Positions 25,488-35,132 of a DNA stretch of 64,000 nt are shown piece by piece. The stretch's first letter is position 1; each line of letters opens with the position of its first letter. The position numbers and the translations under genes are program-made. The notes beneath the pieces were generated by a model, which was not told the origin of the DNA, ran no database searches, and saw only the letters and a list, made by a program, of their open reading frames with translations. This stretch comes from Saprospira grandis (GTDB lineage Bacteria > Bacteroidota > Bacteroidia > Chitinophagales > Saprospiraceae), in the NCBI RefSeq assembly GCF_027594745.1, contig NZ_CP110854.1, positions 4,047,501 to 4,111,500 on the forward strand, read 5' to 3'.

Positions 25488-26036
25488 ATGCAAGAAGAAC
25501 ATAAAGAAGAAGAAGAAAAGGAATTGACTCCCGCCATGAAAGAGTTTGCCGATGGCGATGAACCCTTAGAAGACAAAGGCCTGCTGATTTCAGAAACTTG
25601 GTTATATAAGATTTTTGTCAAATCAGCTTATCGTTTTCTCAACAAGCCCCTAGCTTTGCTGCAATTGCTCAAGCAATCTGCCGAGCGCCTACAGCGCTAC
25701 GATAGCGCCCGAGAACTAGGCGCCGACGTGCTCGAACAATTTCAACTACTCTTTAGAATGGTCCGAGCCTATGCCAAGGGCGAGTATAAGGGCGTTTCTT
25801 TGCAAGGAGTGGTGCTTTCTATTGCGGCCTTGCTTTATTTTGTAGCGCCTCTAGACTTTATTCCCGATTTCCTAGTCATTGGTTTGGTGGATGATATTGC
25901 CTTAATTCTATGGTTAGTTAAGAATTACCAAAAGGAATTGGAGGACTTTCAGTCTTGGGAGGATGCCCAGAAGATACAAATCGAAATTGAGCCTAATCCC
26001 ATACAGGAGGAAAAGGACCAAAGCCAAGAGCCATAA
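25488..26036 (+). CDS. YkvA family (DUF1232) membrane protein
   Basis: 182 residues. The C-terminal half holds the DUF1232 signature: a hydrophobic helix GVVLSIAALLYFVAPLDFIP, then DFLVIGLVDDIALILWLV (~122-140). The N-terminus is very acidic (EEHKEEEEKELTP). Function of the family is unknown; it is usually membrane-associated. Second gene of the 24868-26036 operon. Confidence 0.85.
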   Translation: MQEEHKEEEEKELTPAMKEFADGDEPLEDKGLLISETWLYKIFVKSAYRFLNKPLALLQLLKQSAERLQRYDSARELGADVLEQFQLLFRMVRAYAKGEYKGVSLQGVVLSIAALLYFVAPLDFIPDFLVIGLVDDIALILWLVKNYQKELEDFQSWEDAQKIQIEIEPNPIQEEKDQSQEP

Positions 26037-26064
26037 GCCAACTGTTTTGGCCAAGAGCGAAGCG

Positions 26065-26099
26065 GCGGGGGCTGCATGTTTTAAACATGCAGCCCCCGC
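26065..26099. terminator. Perfect 17-bp-arm palindrome between convergent genes
   Basis: GCGGGGGCTGCATGTTT-T and exact complement. Lies 29 bp after the YkvA-like gene and abuts GME-10. Probably a bidirectional transcription barrier, although no long T-run follows. Its centre TGTTTTAAACA resembles the GGTTTYAACC hairpins elsewhere. Confidence 0.6.
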
Positions 26100-26106
26100 T
26101 TTTGGT

Positions 26107-26267
26107 CCAAAGGCGGCGCAGCCGCCACAGCCGTAGGCTGATGGCTTAGTGAGCTGTAAGGGGGCCGCGAAGCGGCAGACCAAAGCGGCGCAGCCGCTGC
26201 AGGGCCGAGCAGACCTGCGAGCCCTGAAAGGGAACGCCCCGAGCCCTTGAGGGCGAGGGGAAGCCCC
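26107..26267 (-). repeat. GME-10, type C-like
   Basis: Minus strand begins GGGGCTTCCCCTCGCCCTCAAGGGC. Core TCTGCTCGGCCC, variable hairpin AGCGGC-TGC-GCCGCT, GGTCTGCCGC-TTC-GCGGC. Confidence 0.8.
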
Positions 26268-26273
26268 AAAAAA

Positions 26274-26301
26274 AGCCCCTCAACAAAAAAGTTAAGGGGC
26301 T
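26274..26301 (-). terminator. Terminator of the M36 protease gene
   Basis: AGCCCCTTAAC stem (one mismatch), six-T loop, then seven T on the minus strand. Lies 27 bp past the stop. Confidence 0.85.
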
Positions 26302-26327
26302 CGAGAAAAAATAAGCGTCTATAATGA

Positions 26328-29300
26328 TTATTGGACCAGCAAGCGCAGGCTGTGGCTACCATTTTTATCCGTCAATCGAAGGATGTAAAAGGCAGGAACC
26401 AATTGCTCGAGGTCTATCTCTAGGCGACTTTGGCCAATGGCCAACTGCCAGCTATTGAGCAGGCGACCATCCAGACTGATGAGCTCTAGTCTTTGTTCGC
26501 TTTCTAGCGGCTGGCTAAAGCTAAGCGTGCTGATCTCCTTGGCGGGATTGGGCTGTAGCCGCATGCTATTGCCGTTGGCCAAGTTCTGAACGCTGCTTGC
26601 TGCGACCGTAATCGTTTCGTTATATACACAGCTGGAATTGCCATTAACGCTGAGTGTAATGGTATAAGTACCTGGCAGGTTGTAGCTATGTGTAGGGTTT
26701 TGTAGGGTAGAGCTATTGCCATCGCCAAAATCCCAAGCCCAGCTAGAGGCATTGGCAGATTGGTCCGTAAAGCTGAGGTCCAAATCGCTGGCCGTATAGC
26801 TAAATACCGCTCCATTGTTTACATTAACGCTCAGATTGCCCAAGGGAGAGCGGCAAGGCGCTTCCTCTACCTCCCAATCATAGACATAATACCAGAAGTC
26901 TAAAGGGCCCGTAGTTGCCGAAGAGCTATTGATTGACAATAGGCCGGGGACCACATAAGGATAACTAGCGCCGGCATTATTGCGGAAAAGATTGATAGAG
27001 GTTCCACCAAGGCTATAATTTCCTGGACCAGGAACCTCTAGGCCGAGTTCTACTCTTTGGGGACCGCCTAAGGCGTTAATTGTCACTTGGTCCACAATAT
27101 TTCCAGAGCCATCATTGCCATCCCAAAGATAAATCGTTCTTGGTCCAGGGTTTCCAGCATCGATCCAGCCAGAAACAATGACCAAAGGCTTGAAGGCCTC
27201 GAAGTTTTGGGTACCCGTAAATCCAGTATTATGGTAACCGCCATTTCCTGAGGCTCCAGCCGAATCAATACCGACAAAGCTTCTGGGGTAGAAAGTCACG
27301 CCCTCCATTTGGTAAGTGGTATTACTATTGAGGTTGGGCGTAACGAAAGTGAGGCTAGTATCCAGAGGCGTTCCTTGGGCATCGTACCAAATCACGCTGT
27401 TGCTAGTCGTATTGGCGCTAATAGTTGTGCTGCCTGGGCAAATCGTTTGATTGGCTGCGGTAGGCGCGCTAGGTATGTTAATCGTCACGGTACTGCTAAT
27501 CGTATCGCTCCCTAGGCTATTGCTGACGATAAGGACCACATTATAAGTTCCATTGGCGCTATAGTTATGGCTAGGATTGGGGAGGGTATCTGTATTTCCG
27601 TCGCCAAAGTCCCAGCGCCATTGTTGGGGCACATCCGTAGACTGGTCTTCAAAATTAACGCTGCTACCACAGGCCGAAACCAAAAGGCTATTAAAGTTGG
27701 CCGTGGGGGCGGTTACTGGCGTTTGGCAAGAAGTGGGCAGATCAAAAGCCTCTAGTTGGTCCGAGCGGTTATTGCTACTTCCTTGGTCTGCACTAGCGCC
27801 CAAACCGCGGCGGGCAAAAACTTCCCAGATCAAACATTGGTTGGCCCCTCCATAGAGCAATTGATCGGCTTGGAGGATAGCGTCACGACCATCGACAAAG
27901 CCGGGGCTACAGGGCTGTAACTTGATTCCGTTGATGACCAAATTCATCGCCATATTGTTTCCAGCAGTACCATTATAAAGGTCGGCATCATAGCCATATT
28001 GGTCAATAAGAGCCCAGTTGAGGTCCCAAAGCACCGTTGCCCAAACGAAACCGATGCCATGAGGCTCAGAAAGGTTCGTATTATTTACATCGCCATAGGT
28101 ATAGCTATTAACGGCCATATCTGTAGTATAAGGTGCTGGGCGAATTCCTGTTCCAGTAACGGCTTGGCCGGTGGCAAACGTACCGATGCCACGGACATCA
28201 GTGGCTTGGTCGCCAGGCTCAATTGTCATCATCAAACCAAAGTAATCGGACCAGCCTTCGCCCATTTGCTCTGCATTGCTGAGGCAACCAGAGTTAGAGG
28301 CTCCGCCTGTCAGGCGAGTAGAAATACCGTGGCCATATTCATGGGCAATAATTCCATTGTCAAAATCGCCATCTTTATCAAAGTTAGCCGAAAAGTTACC
28401 GATACTCGCATTGACGGTTCCATTGGCCATTTCGGCGACAATAGCGGCTCCATCGGTATCGCTAATCATAATGCTGGGGATATTGGTGGTTCCTGTTCCG
28501 CCCATAGTAATGGGGGCACCTGCAGTATTATTGATCACAATAACGGCCAGGGCTCCAGCGGCTTCAGCGGCTTGCACCTTAGCCACAAAGGTACAGCTTC
28601 CTCGATATACCACAGCAATTTTTCCGTTGAGGCTAGCTGCATTGGTTAGCGGGTCGCAGGCATCATTGGGATCTGGAGCGGTAGCATCATCGGCGAGGAC
28701 CAAATCCTCTGTAATAGGTGTAGTGGGGACATTGGGGCCAAAAGTACCCTCAGTAGCCGTATAAGTTCCGGCGATGCTGCTTGGACTATTAACATCTAGC
28801 AAGCTGCTTGATCCCCCGCCATTGGTCCAAAGAAACATTTGCATAGTAGGGTTGCTACCTTCTGGGGGCGTTCCGAAGTTGGCATTATTGGTTCCGCCGC
28901 CATCTTGGGCCTCGGCAAAGACATAATCGCCGCCTTGGCCGCCACGGCCATAATTATTCTCTTGAAAGTTTCCGCTGGCTTCATCAAAACCGTAGTGGTA
29001 CCAAACATCATGCGTGAGGTTATTCCAATAAAAGAGGTTCGTGATCGCTGCATCCTCATAGGCTGCGGGTTGTTGATTCATATTGAGTGGAAAATCAAAA
29101 TTGAGGGCGCTGCCGCCATCGGGAGAATAGCCTGGCTGATCTGCTGCGGCTCGGTCCTCATAGGCATGCACATTATTTCCGCGAGTGATGGTGTATTCTG
29201 CACCAGCTTGTCCGTCGGTATCATGCCAACCGAGGGGAGAGGCCGTTGTATCGGCAGGATCAACCTCTAGGGTTCGGCTACCGTGGTTGGGGCTCTCTAG

Positions 29301-30053
29301 GGGCTCTGCAAAAACTCGATATTGTGCGGGCAGCGCATTATTGGCCAATGTTCCGCTTACTGTGGGCAGATGGGGGACATCGGGTCGGCTACAATTGCCA
29401 AAAGCATGATCGGCAAAGCTACAATGCTTGATCCAATCTTCCTGGGCCAAAATTTTCCCGTTTTGGGCATCAATGCGGAGCGACCACCAATGCTGTTTGT
29501 TCCTTTGGTAGATGCTAAGGTCCCAAGCAAGGCGGATTTCGCCTTCTGGCCCCGGCTGATAGCAAAGTTTTAGGGGAATATTCTCTAGAGAAATGCCTGC
29601 GGGACTAAATAAATAGCTGTTTGGGCCGCTATTTTCTAGTTCTCTTAGATTTTGCAAAGGGGGTAAATAAAGGGCATCGGCGGCTTTTTGAATGGCCGTT
29701 GCGGGCGTAATTTGGGCGCTTGCGGCTAAAACCCTTTGGGCCAAATTAGCTTCAAAGCGGTTGCCCAAGCTAATCAGCTGCCCATTTTTAATATTGAGGT
29801 TAATTACGGCATTTTGGACCTCAACGCCTTGGTACATTTGGCGAATATAAATGTGTTCTACGCCAGTTTGTTTGCTCTGATGACGGTCATAAACACGCCA
29901 TTCTGATAGGTCTGAAGCCTTCAGGCCCAACTGTTTTTGTTGCTGAAGAAGAAGCTGTTGAATTTGTTCATTGGAGGTTTGGCCCCATAACTGACCGACA
30001 CCAATAAAACAAAGCAGACATATCCCCAAAAGATGTGGAAGGTTGTTTTGCAT
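26328..30053 (-). CDS. Secreted M36 (fungalysin-type) metalloprotease with PA, two PKD and T9SS sorting domains
   Basis: Zinc endopeptidase of 1241 residues. Order: signal peptide (~1-25); N-terminal propeptide with FTP-like features (~30-215); M36 catalytic domain with HEYGH at 571-575 and a third ligand in GEGWSDYFG (~600), interrupted by a protease-associated insertion (~440-555, CDPLTNAASLNGKIAVVYRG, ending CTFVAKVQAAEAAGA); a first PKD domain (~794-859, WRWDFGDGN); a segment with YQMEGVTFYPR and FWYYVYDWEVEE; a second PKD domain (~1088-1137, WAWDFGDGN); and a T9SS type A sorting domain (~1165-1241, RLQPNPAKE). Secreted or surface-attached, it should degrade proteins outside the cell. It is a single-gene unit. 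Confidence 0.93.
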   Translation of the reverse strand: MQNNLPHLLGICLLCFIGVGQLWGQTSNEQIQQLLLQQQKQLGLKASDLSEWRVYDRHQSKQTGVEHIYIRQMYQGVEVQNAVINLNIKNGQLISLGNRFEANLAQRVLAASAQITPATAIQKAADALYLPPLQNLRELENSGPNSYLFSPAGISLENIPLKLCYQPGPEGEIRLAWDLSIYQRNKQHWWSLRIDAQNGKILAQEDWIKHCSFADHAFGNCSRPDVPHLPTVSGTLANNALPAQYRVFAEPLESPNHGSRTLEVDPADTTASPLGWHDTDGQAGAEYTITRGNNVHAYEDRAAADQPGYSPDGGSALNFDFPLNMNQQPAAYEDAAITNLFYWNNLTHDVWYHYGFDEASGNFQENNYGRGGQGGDYVFAEAQDGGGTNNANFGTPPEGSNPTMQMFLWTNGGGSSSLLDVNSPSSIAGTYTATEGTFGPNVPTTPITEDLVLADDATAPDPNDACDPLTNAASLNGKIAVVYRGSCTFVAKVQAAEAAGALAVIVINNTAGAPITMGGTGTTNIPSIMISDTDGAAIVAEMANGTVNASIGNFSANFDKDGDFDNGIIAHEYGHGISTRLTGGASNSGCLSNAEQMGEGWSDYFGLMMTIEPGDQATDVRGIGTFATGQAVTGTGIRPAPYTTDMAVNSYTYGDVNNTNLSEPHGIGFVWATVLWDLNWALIDQYGYDADLYNGTAGNNMAMNLVINGIKLQPCSPGFVDGRDAILQADQLLYGGANQCLIWEVFARRGLGASADQGSSNNRSDQLEAFDLPTSCQTPVTAPTANFNSLLVSACGSSVNFEDQSTDVPQQWRWDFGDGNTDTLPNPSHNYSANGTYNVVLIVSNSLGSDTISSTVTINIPSAPTAANQTICPGSTTISANTTSNSVIWYDAQGTPLDTSLTFVTPNLNSNTTYQMEGVTFYPRSFVGIDSAGASGNGGYHNTGFTGTQNFEAFKPLVIVSGWIDAGNPGPRTIYLWDGNDGSGNIVDQVTINALGGPQRVELGLEVPGPGNYSLGGTSINLFRNNAGASYPYVVPGLLSINSSSATTGPLDFWYYVYDWEVEEAPCRSPLGNLSVNVNNGAVFSYTASDLDLSFTDQSANASSWAWDFGDGNSSTLQNPTHSYNLPGTYTITLSVNGNSSCVYNETITVAASSVQNLANGNSMRLQPNPAKEISTLSFSQPLESEQRLELISLDGRLLNSWQLAIGQSRLEIDLEQLVPAFYILRLTDKNGSHSLRLLVQ

Positions 30054-30219
30054 AAAAAATGAATCAAAAAGGTTAGTAAAATCTAAACAAAGATTCAGCT
30101 TTTTGGCCTTAAATTCAAAATTAAAGCTTGTAAACTGCTGGTTTTTAAAAATAAATTTGGTTTTAGCTATTTCGACTAATTAAATATAAGGTTTTGTTTT
30201 ATATGTAGTGTTTTGATTT

Positions 30220-30441
30220 GGGGCTTCCAGCTCGCCGAGGGCTCGCTGGCGTTACGCTACGCAGCTCGCAGGTCTGCTCGGCCCTGCAGGCTTTTCGCTT
30301 TGCTTCAAAGCCTTTGGTCTGCCGCCTGCGGCGGCACTGCTGCGCATCACTAAGCCGCTCAGCGGGAGAGGGGAGGCTAAAAGAAGCGGCTGCGGCAGTC
30401 TTGGTCCAATAAACGGTTTTGCAGGCCCGAAGGGCCGCAGG
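30220..30441 (+). repeat. GME-11, type C-like, extended tail
   Basis: GGGGCTTCCAGCTCGCCGAG opening, GCAGCTCGCAGGTCTG core, an imperfect variable segment around GGCTTTTCGCTTTGC, GGTCTGCCGCC-TGC-GGCGGC, then a ~100-bp tail ending in the hairpin GCGGCCC-TTC-GGGCC. Confidence 0.75.
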
Positions 30442-30599
30442 TAATAGCCAGATTTAAATACACTCGCTTTTATAGTTTGCAGCAATTTCCCGCTAGTCGG
30501 CCCTATTTTTCTCGGCCATAACGAAGGCTATGCCCTTAAAAAATAGCTGGCCTAGCAGAAAATTCATAGCAAACTATGGCCAAAGCAGCGCAGTTAAAT

Positions 30600-30736
30600 C
30601 TGGCTGAGGGATAGATAGCAGTGGCCGAAGGCCAGACCGAGCTTTTTTGAGCGCAGCGAAAAAAAGCGAAGGGCCGAGCAGACTTGCGAGCTGCGGCATA
30701 GCCCGACCCAAGGCCGTCGGCCGCAGGGGCAGCCCC
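30600..30736 (-). repeat. GME-12, type C
   Basis: Minus strand begins GGGGCTGCCCCTGCGGCC, core TCTGCTCGGCCC, variable hairpin GCTTTTTTTCGC...GCTCAAAAAAGC, GGTCTGGCC-TTC-GGCCAC. GME-11 and GME-12 face each other across ~160 bp. Confidence 0.8.
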
Positions 30737-31269
30737 AAAACAAACAGCAATAGAGCAGTAATAGATGAAAAAACGCCAAATTATTATCGATAGGGGGCAT
30801 TTTGCGCCACTCTATTTAACATAATATAAATTATAGGCAAATAGAGGACTCACGAAAGGGAGAGAGGCCCTATAGATCGGCCTTTGGGGAAATCAGGGCG
30901 TTTATTGAGAGGCCTATTTCTTTAGTTTTCTGGACTTTGAGCAGCTGAGTTTTGCGCAATAAAATTTGTTTTAGGTTGATTTTGATGGCTTTGTTTCTTT
31001 TGGCTCCTTGGGTTTATTGCTGGGCTATTTTTCTGCATTTTCTTGGGCCTAATATATTTTCATCTTCTTTTTGTTTGCCGCTGCGCTTGCTTTATGGCCT
31101 CAGCTAGCCAAATTTGGCTTATCCCCCCAATTTTGGCTAGCTTCTACTTCTTTGACCATTTTGATCTGCTCAAAAAAGTCTTTAGCTAAAAAAAAACTTG
31201 TAAATCACTGTTTTACAGTTAATTAGCCCTAAAAACTAGCTTTAAACAAACATTTAGGCCCTTTAATCG

Positions 31270-31299
31270 TTGAATCCACTATTTAGCGCCGTATATTTG
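31270..31299 (+). promoter_or_regulatory. mnmA promoter (Bacteroidota sigma-A type)
   Basis: TTG (31270-31272), 19 nt, TATATTTG (31292-31299). This exact match to TTG-N19-TAnnTTTG is the clearest promoter in the window, 49 bp before the start. Confidence 0.8.
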
Positions 31300-31348
31300 C
31301 GGCGCTTAGCAATGAGCATATTTTTAGCTCAGAAATCAGTAGGAAAAA

Positions 31349-32524
31349 ATGAATGGAAAACGAGTAGTTGTCGGCCTTTCAGGCGGTGTAGATTCGAGTG
31401 TAACGGCCTATCTCCTTTTGGAGCAAGGTTATGAGGTGATTGGTCTTTTTATGCGAAATTGGAATGATGATTCGGTCATTGAAGAAAGCGAGTGCCCTTG
31501 GATTGAGGACAGCAATGATGCGCTTTTGGTGGCTCAGGAACTGGGCATTCCCTTTCAGGTTGTGGACCTAAGCGAGGACTATAAAGAGCGGATTGTGAAT
31601 TATATGTTTGCAGAATATGAGGCGGGCCGCACCCCTAATCCCGACGTACTTTGCAACCGAGAAATCAAATTTGATGTCTTTTTGGAAAAGGCCTTAGAAT
31701 TGGGCGCCGATTATGTGGCGACGGGCCATTATTGTCAAAAAACGAGCATTGAAAAAGACGGGCAATTGTATCATCAGCTAAAAGCTGGAGCCGATCCGAA
31801 CAAGGACCAAAGTTATTTTCTTTGTCAGCTATCTCAGGAGCAATTGGCCAAGGCCCTCTTCCCCATTGGGCATTTGCAGAAATCTGAGGTTCGAGAAATT
31901 GCCAAGGAACAGGGATTGATTACTGCGGAGAAAAAAGATTCTCAGGGACTTTGTTTTGTGGGTAAAATCAAATTGCCTGTATTTTTGCAGCAGCAATTGG
32001 CCCCAAAAACGGGACAAGCCATAGAACTAGCCGCGGATTCGCCCATTTTTAAGCCTGCTGCTACAGATAACTTAGCCGATTTGGCGCGCCCCTACCCTTT
32101 TTCGCCTAATTTGGGCAAAGTTGTGGGCGAACATACTGGCGCCCATTTTTTCACGGTGGGTCAGCGCAAAGGTTTGCAGCTAGGTGGATTTAAAGAGCCC
32201 CTTTTCGTTTTGCATACCGATACCGAAAAAAACATCGTTTATGTGGGCCAAGGCAAGCAGCATCCGGGTTTGTATCGCCCTGCCTTATTTATCCCTAAAG
32301 AGGATGCGCATTGGCTACGTCCAGATTTAGCCCTAAAAGTGGGTGAAAAAATGAGCATTATGGCCCGTATTCGCTACCGCCAAGCCCTACAAAAGGCAGA
32401 ATTGATTGCTCAGGAAGAAGGGCTTTACTTTTTGTTTGAGGAGCCGCAAAGAGGCGTTACTCCAGGGCAGTTTGCCGCCGCTTATTTAGGCGATGAGCTG
32501 ATCTTTTCTGGAGTGATTCAGTAA
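31349..32524 (+). CDS. mnmA: tRNA-specific 2-thiouridylase MnmA
   Basis: Adenylates and thiolates the wobble uridine (U34) of tRNA-Lys, Glu and Gln in the cytoplasm. 391 residues. PP-loop ATPase motif SGGVDSS (11-17). First catalytic cysteine in PNPDVLCNREIKF (Cys102) and second in SQGLCFVG (~202). C-terminal blocks GKVVGEHTGAHFFTVGQRKG and RARIRYR-like (MARIRYRQ) match the family. Single gene with its own promoter and terminator. Confidence 0.96.
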   Translation: MNGKRVVVGLSGGVDSSVTAYLLLEQGYEVIGLFMRNWNDDSVIEESECPWIEDSNDALLVAQELGIPFQVVDLSEDYKERIVNYMFAEYEAGRTPNPDVLCNREIKFDVFLEKALELGADYVATGHYCQKTSIEKDGQLYHQLKAGADPNKDQSYFLCQLSQEQLAKALFPIGHLQKSEVREIAKEQGLITAEKKDSQGLCFVGKIKLPVFLQQQLAPKTGQAIELAADSPIFKPAATDNLADLARPYPFSPNLGKVVGEHTGAHFFTVGQRKGLQLGGFKEPLFVLHTDTEKNIVYVGQGKQHPGLYRPALFIPKEDAHWLRPDLALKVGEKMSIMARIRYRQALQKAELIAQEEGLYFLFEEPQRGVTPGQFAAAYLGDELIFSGVIQ

Positions 32525-32570
32525 GCAAAAAATGATATAGACAGGCAAATATTGACCGCCTTTATTTTTG

Positions 32571-32606
32571 AATCCCACTGATAATCAAACTACTATCAGT
32601 GGGATT
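32571..32606 (+). terminator. Terminator of mnmA
   Basis: Perfect 13-bp stem AATCCCACTGATA with a 10-nt loop, followed by ATTTTTT. Confidence 0.9.
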
Positions 32607-32648
32607 ATTTTTTGTCTTCATTTGGTTTTTAACTAAAACCAAAATTAA

Positions 32649-33761
32649 ATGAAAGCGATTTTAGCCCTATTTATTTGTCTATTTAGCAGTGTTCTTCTTT
32701 TGGGCCAAGATTTGGTCCGCCCTGTGGTTGATCTGCAATTTAAAATCCCGCCTTTGGGCTCAAAAGTATTTTACTACAGCTTTGAAAAAGGAGATAAAGT
32801 TCGGCTGAGCTGTGAAGAGCTCAAGGGGAAGAAAATCAAGAGCCTCAAGTTAGAGACAGATGAAGGGCAGCTTCTTTTTCAGGCCTATAAGGCGGAAAAA
32901 ATAGAAAAAGAGATAGAAATTATGAGTCGGGGCGTTTATGCCCTACGCATTGGACACGGCAGCTTTGGGCGTCGGCTCTGTGCGCTCAAGATTAGTCGGA
33001 AGGCGGCCAGCGAGGCCACTAAAGACTTCAATACTGCCTGGGTTTGGAAAGAATTGATTGACAGCAGCTACAGCAGTTATACCAAAGATACTATTATTGG
33101 CTATGAAAACTATTTGGTCAATAAGAGCAGAAGAGTTCTTGTTTCGGTAGATACTTCCTTTAGCTACATCATAGATAGAAAAGAACGGGTACATTCTGAG
33201 ACGGCCTTCGGCAAAAGCAATCGGAGTTTAGTTCAGTTTTATCTACCCAATAACCAGTATGCGCCAAACAACCTGCGGCCCTACAGCAGCAAAGAGTTGA
33301 TTGCTTGGTCCTATTGGATTGGCGTGGGGCAAAAATCCTTAGAGCAATTTGAAGCTAGGGATAAGAAGATTAAAGGAGCCCTTGCTGTGGTTGGGGCTAT
33401 TTCCGGTTATGGACTTTTAGCACAAGTGGCCACGGTGGGAGTAGATTTGTCTAGCGACCCTAATTTGGGAGATAATGTCAAATACAGTTTTTCTTCCTCC
33501 TTGGGGGTTTTTCAGAAAGGGAATGGCCCAGAGGCGATGGCTAAGGTCCAAAGTCCCAAGCAGGGATTAGTTAATTTGCAGTTAGAAAACGATAACTTTA
33601 GAGAGGGCATAGATGTGCATCTAAAGATCGGGGCCCTTTTTGTGCATAAACGCTGGAAAGATGAAATTTACCAAGTAGAAAAACAGCGGCCCATTATCAA
33701 GAAGCTAGAGAAACAGAAATTAAAAACTAAAAGCAGAAAAATTAGAGTGCCCGCCCAGTAG
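32649..33761 (+). CDS. Hypothetical exported protein
   Basis: Not recognised. 370 residues with a signal peptide (~1-19, SSVLLLGQ). The N-terminal half is beta-rich (VFYYSFEKGDKVRLSCEEL, then YALRIGHGSFGRRLCALKI). The middle has SYIIDRKERVHSE and WSYWIGVGQKSLEQFEARDKK. A hydrophobic stretch (~246-262, LAVVGAISGYGLLAQ) is followed by SDPNLGDNVKYSF. The C-terminus is strongly basic (KKLEKQKLKTKSRKIRVPAQ). The N-terminal part could be a carbohydrate-binding-like sandwich. Periplasmic or surface location is inferred. Confidence 0.65.
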   Translation: MKAILALFICLFSSVLLLGQDLVRPVVDLQFKIPPLGSKVFYYSFEKGDKVRLSCEELKGKKIKSLKLETDEGQLLFQAYKAEKIEKEIEIMSRGVYALRIGHGSFGRRLCALKISRKAASEATKDFNTAWVWKELIDSSYSSYTKDTIIGYENYLVNKSRRVLVSVDTSFSYIIDRKERVHSETAFGKSNRSLVQFYLPNNQYAPNNLRPYSSKELIAWSYWIGVGQKSLEQFEARDKKIKGALAVVGAISGYGLLAQVATVGVDLSSDPNLGDNVKYSFSSSLGVFQKGNGPEAMAKVQSPKQGLVNLQLENDNFREGIDVHLKIGALFVHKRWKDEIYQVEKQRPIIKKLEKQKLKTKSRKIRVPAQ

Positions 33762-33810
33762 GTTTTATCCCCTCCTCCCCTTGGGGACAAAAAGACTGCC
33801 AGGCGCCATT

Positions 33811-33955
33811 TGGCCCAGCGCTGCGGAGTGGGTGGCCGAAGGCCAGACCGAGCAAAACGAGCGCTAGCGAAGTTTTGTGAAGGGCCGAACAGCCTTGTGA
33901 GCCCCGCAGCATAGCGGCGGCCGACCTAGGCTTTGCCTAGCCGGCCGCGGGCCCC
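33811..33955 (-). repeat. GME-13, type A
   Basis: Minus strand begins GGGGCCCGCGGCCGGCTAGGC and ends GCGCTGGGCC. Core TCACAAGGCTGTTCGGCCC has a G for T change, and the variable hairpin AAAACTTCGC...GCTCGTTTT is diverged. Confidence 0.85.
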
Positions 33956-33989
33956 AAAACAAAAAAACTAAATAAATAGTCCCTAAAAC

Positions 33990-34020
33990 TTGAGAGTATA
34001 TTTCAAAGTTACTACCTTTG
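33990..34020 (+). promoter_or_regulatory. dprA promoter
   Basis: TTG (33990-33992), 20 nt, TACCTTTG (34013-34020), 14 bp before the start. Fits the Bacteroidota consensus. Confidence 0.65.
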
Positions 34021-34034
34021 ATTAAACTAAAAAT

Positions 34035-35132
34035 ATGCTCAACGAAAAAGAAAAACTCTGGGCCATTGCCCTACAGCAATCTCCACAAATGGGGGCTATT
34101 CGGGCCAGAAGGTTATTGCGGGACTTTGGTTCTATTCAGGCGATTTATGAGGCAGATGCGGTGGCTTTGGCCCAGGCTAGTTATATTGGAAAAACTGCCA
34201 TGCGGCATATTTTGAGCCGAGAAGGGCTAGAAATGGCCAAAAGGGAGCTAGATTTTGTAGAAAAAAAGGGGATCGAGCTGCTGCTCTTTGGCCAAAGCAA
34301 TTATCCGAGGCGTTTGTTGCAGATCGAAGATGCGCCCTTTTTGCTCTATTATAAAGGTTCGGCGCCTTTGGACCAGCTGCGGACGCTTTCGGTGGTGGGC
34401 ACCCGCAAACCCACAGAAAACGGCCGGGCGGCTTGTGAGCGCATTTTGACCGAAATCAAGGAGTTTTCGCCACTAATTGTTAGCGGCTTGGCTTATGGTA
34501 TAGATGCTTGCGCCCACCGAAAAGCCTTAGATTTGGGGCTGGAAACCGTGGCCGTTTTGGCCCATGGGCTCAACCGAATTTATCCGCCGCAGCATCGCTC
34601 TTTGGCCGAGCAAATGCTGGAACAAGGGGGATTATTGACCGAATTTATTAGTCAGAACAAGCCCCTAGCTTGTAACTTCCCGATGCGTAACCGCATCATT
34701 GCGGGCCTATCCGATGCGCTTTGGGTGGTGGAAACGGGCCCCAAAGGCGGCTCAATGATTAGCGCCCAAAAGGCCATAGATTACCAACGAAAGGTTTTTG
34801 CCTTGCCAGGGCGTTGGAATGATAAACAGTCTTTGGGCTGCAATGAATTGATTCGACAGCAAACAGCTTTACTCTTAAGCCAGGGGAAGCAATTGGCCCA
34901 AAGCATGAAATGGAGCCAACCAGAGCGAGGGCAACAACAACAGCTTTTTCAGCAATTATCGCCCAAAGAGCAGCAAATTACCGACCTATTATTGGGTGGG
35001 CAGCAATTGCATTACAATCAGCTGTTGGCCCAATTGCCTTGGGGCCACAGCCAATTGATAGAGCTTTTATTACAACTAGAAATGCGGGGGCTGATCAAAG
35101 CCCTAGCTGGTAAATATTACCGCTTGGCCTGA
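34035..35132 (+). CDS. dprA: DNA-processing protein DprA
   Basis: Loads RecA on incoming single-stranded DNA during transformation. 365 residues. An N-terminal SAM-like helical region (~1-70) leads into the Rossmann-like DNA-binding core with LSVVGTRKPTENG (~116), IVSGLAYGIDACAHRKALD, AHGLNRIYPPQH and the signature FPMRNRIIAGLSDALWVVE (~213-231), GSMISAQ, FALPG. The C-terminal winged-helix domain (~300-362) is present. Its 3' end overlaps the convergent coaD by 16 bp. Presence of dprA suggests natural competence, but no other competence gene is seen here. Confidence 0.95.
   Translation: MLNEKEKLWAIALQQSPQMGAIRARRLLRDFGSIQAIYEADAVALAQASYIGKTAMRHILSREGLEMAKRELDFVEKKGIELLLFGQSNYPRRLLQIEDAPFLLYYKGSAPLDQLRTLSVVGTRKPTENGRAACERILTEIKEFSPLIVSGLAYGIDACAHRKALDLGLETVAVLAHGLNRIYPPQHRSLAEQMLEQGGLLTEFISQNKPLACNFPMRNRIIAGLSDALWVVETGPKGGSMISAQKAIDYQRKVFALPGRWNDKQSLGCNELIRQQTALLLSQGKQLAQSMKWSQPERGQQQQLFQQLSPKEQQITDLLLGGQQLHYNQLLAQLPWGHSQLIELLLQLEMRGLIKALAGKYYRLA

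Larger units (their letters stand above)
30054..31348. other. 1.3-kb gene-free region upstream of mnmA
   Basis: Contains GME-11 (30220-30441), GME-12 (30600-30736) and the mnmA promoter (31270-31299). The stretches 30442-30599 and 30737-31269 show no gene; a 40-codon hydrophobic frame at 30985-31107 lacks a ribosome site and is not called. Confidence 0.65.

Noticed and set aside
30985..31107. 40-codon hydrophobic plus-strand frame
   Set aside because: No ribosome site, no similarity recognised; could be chance in T-rich DNA.
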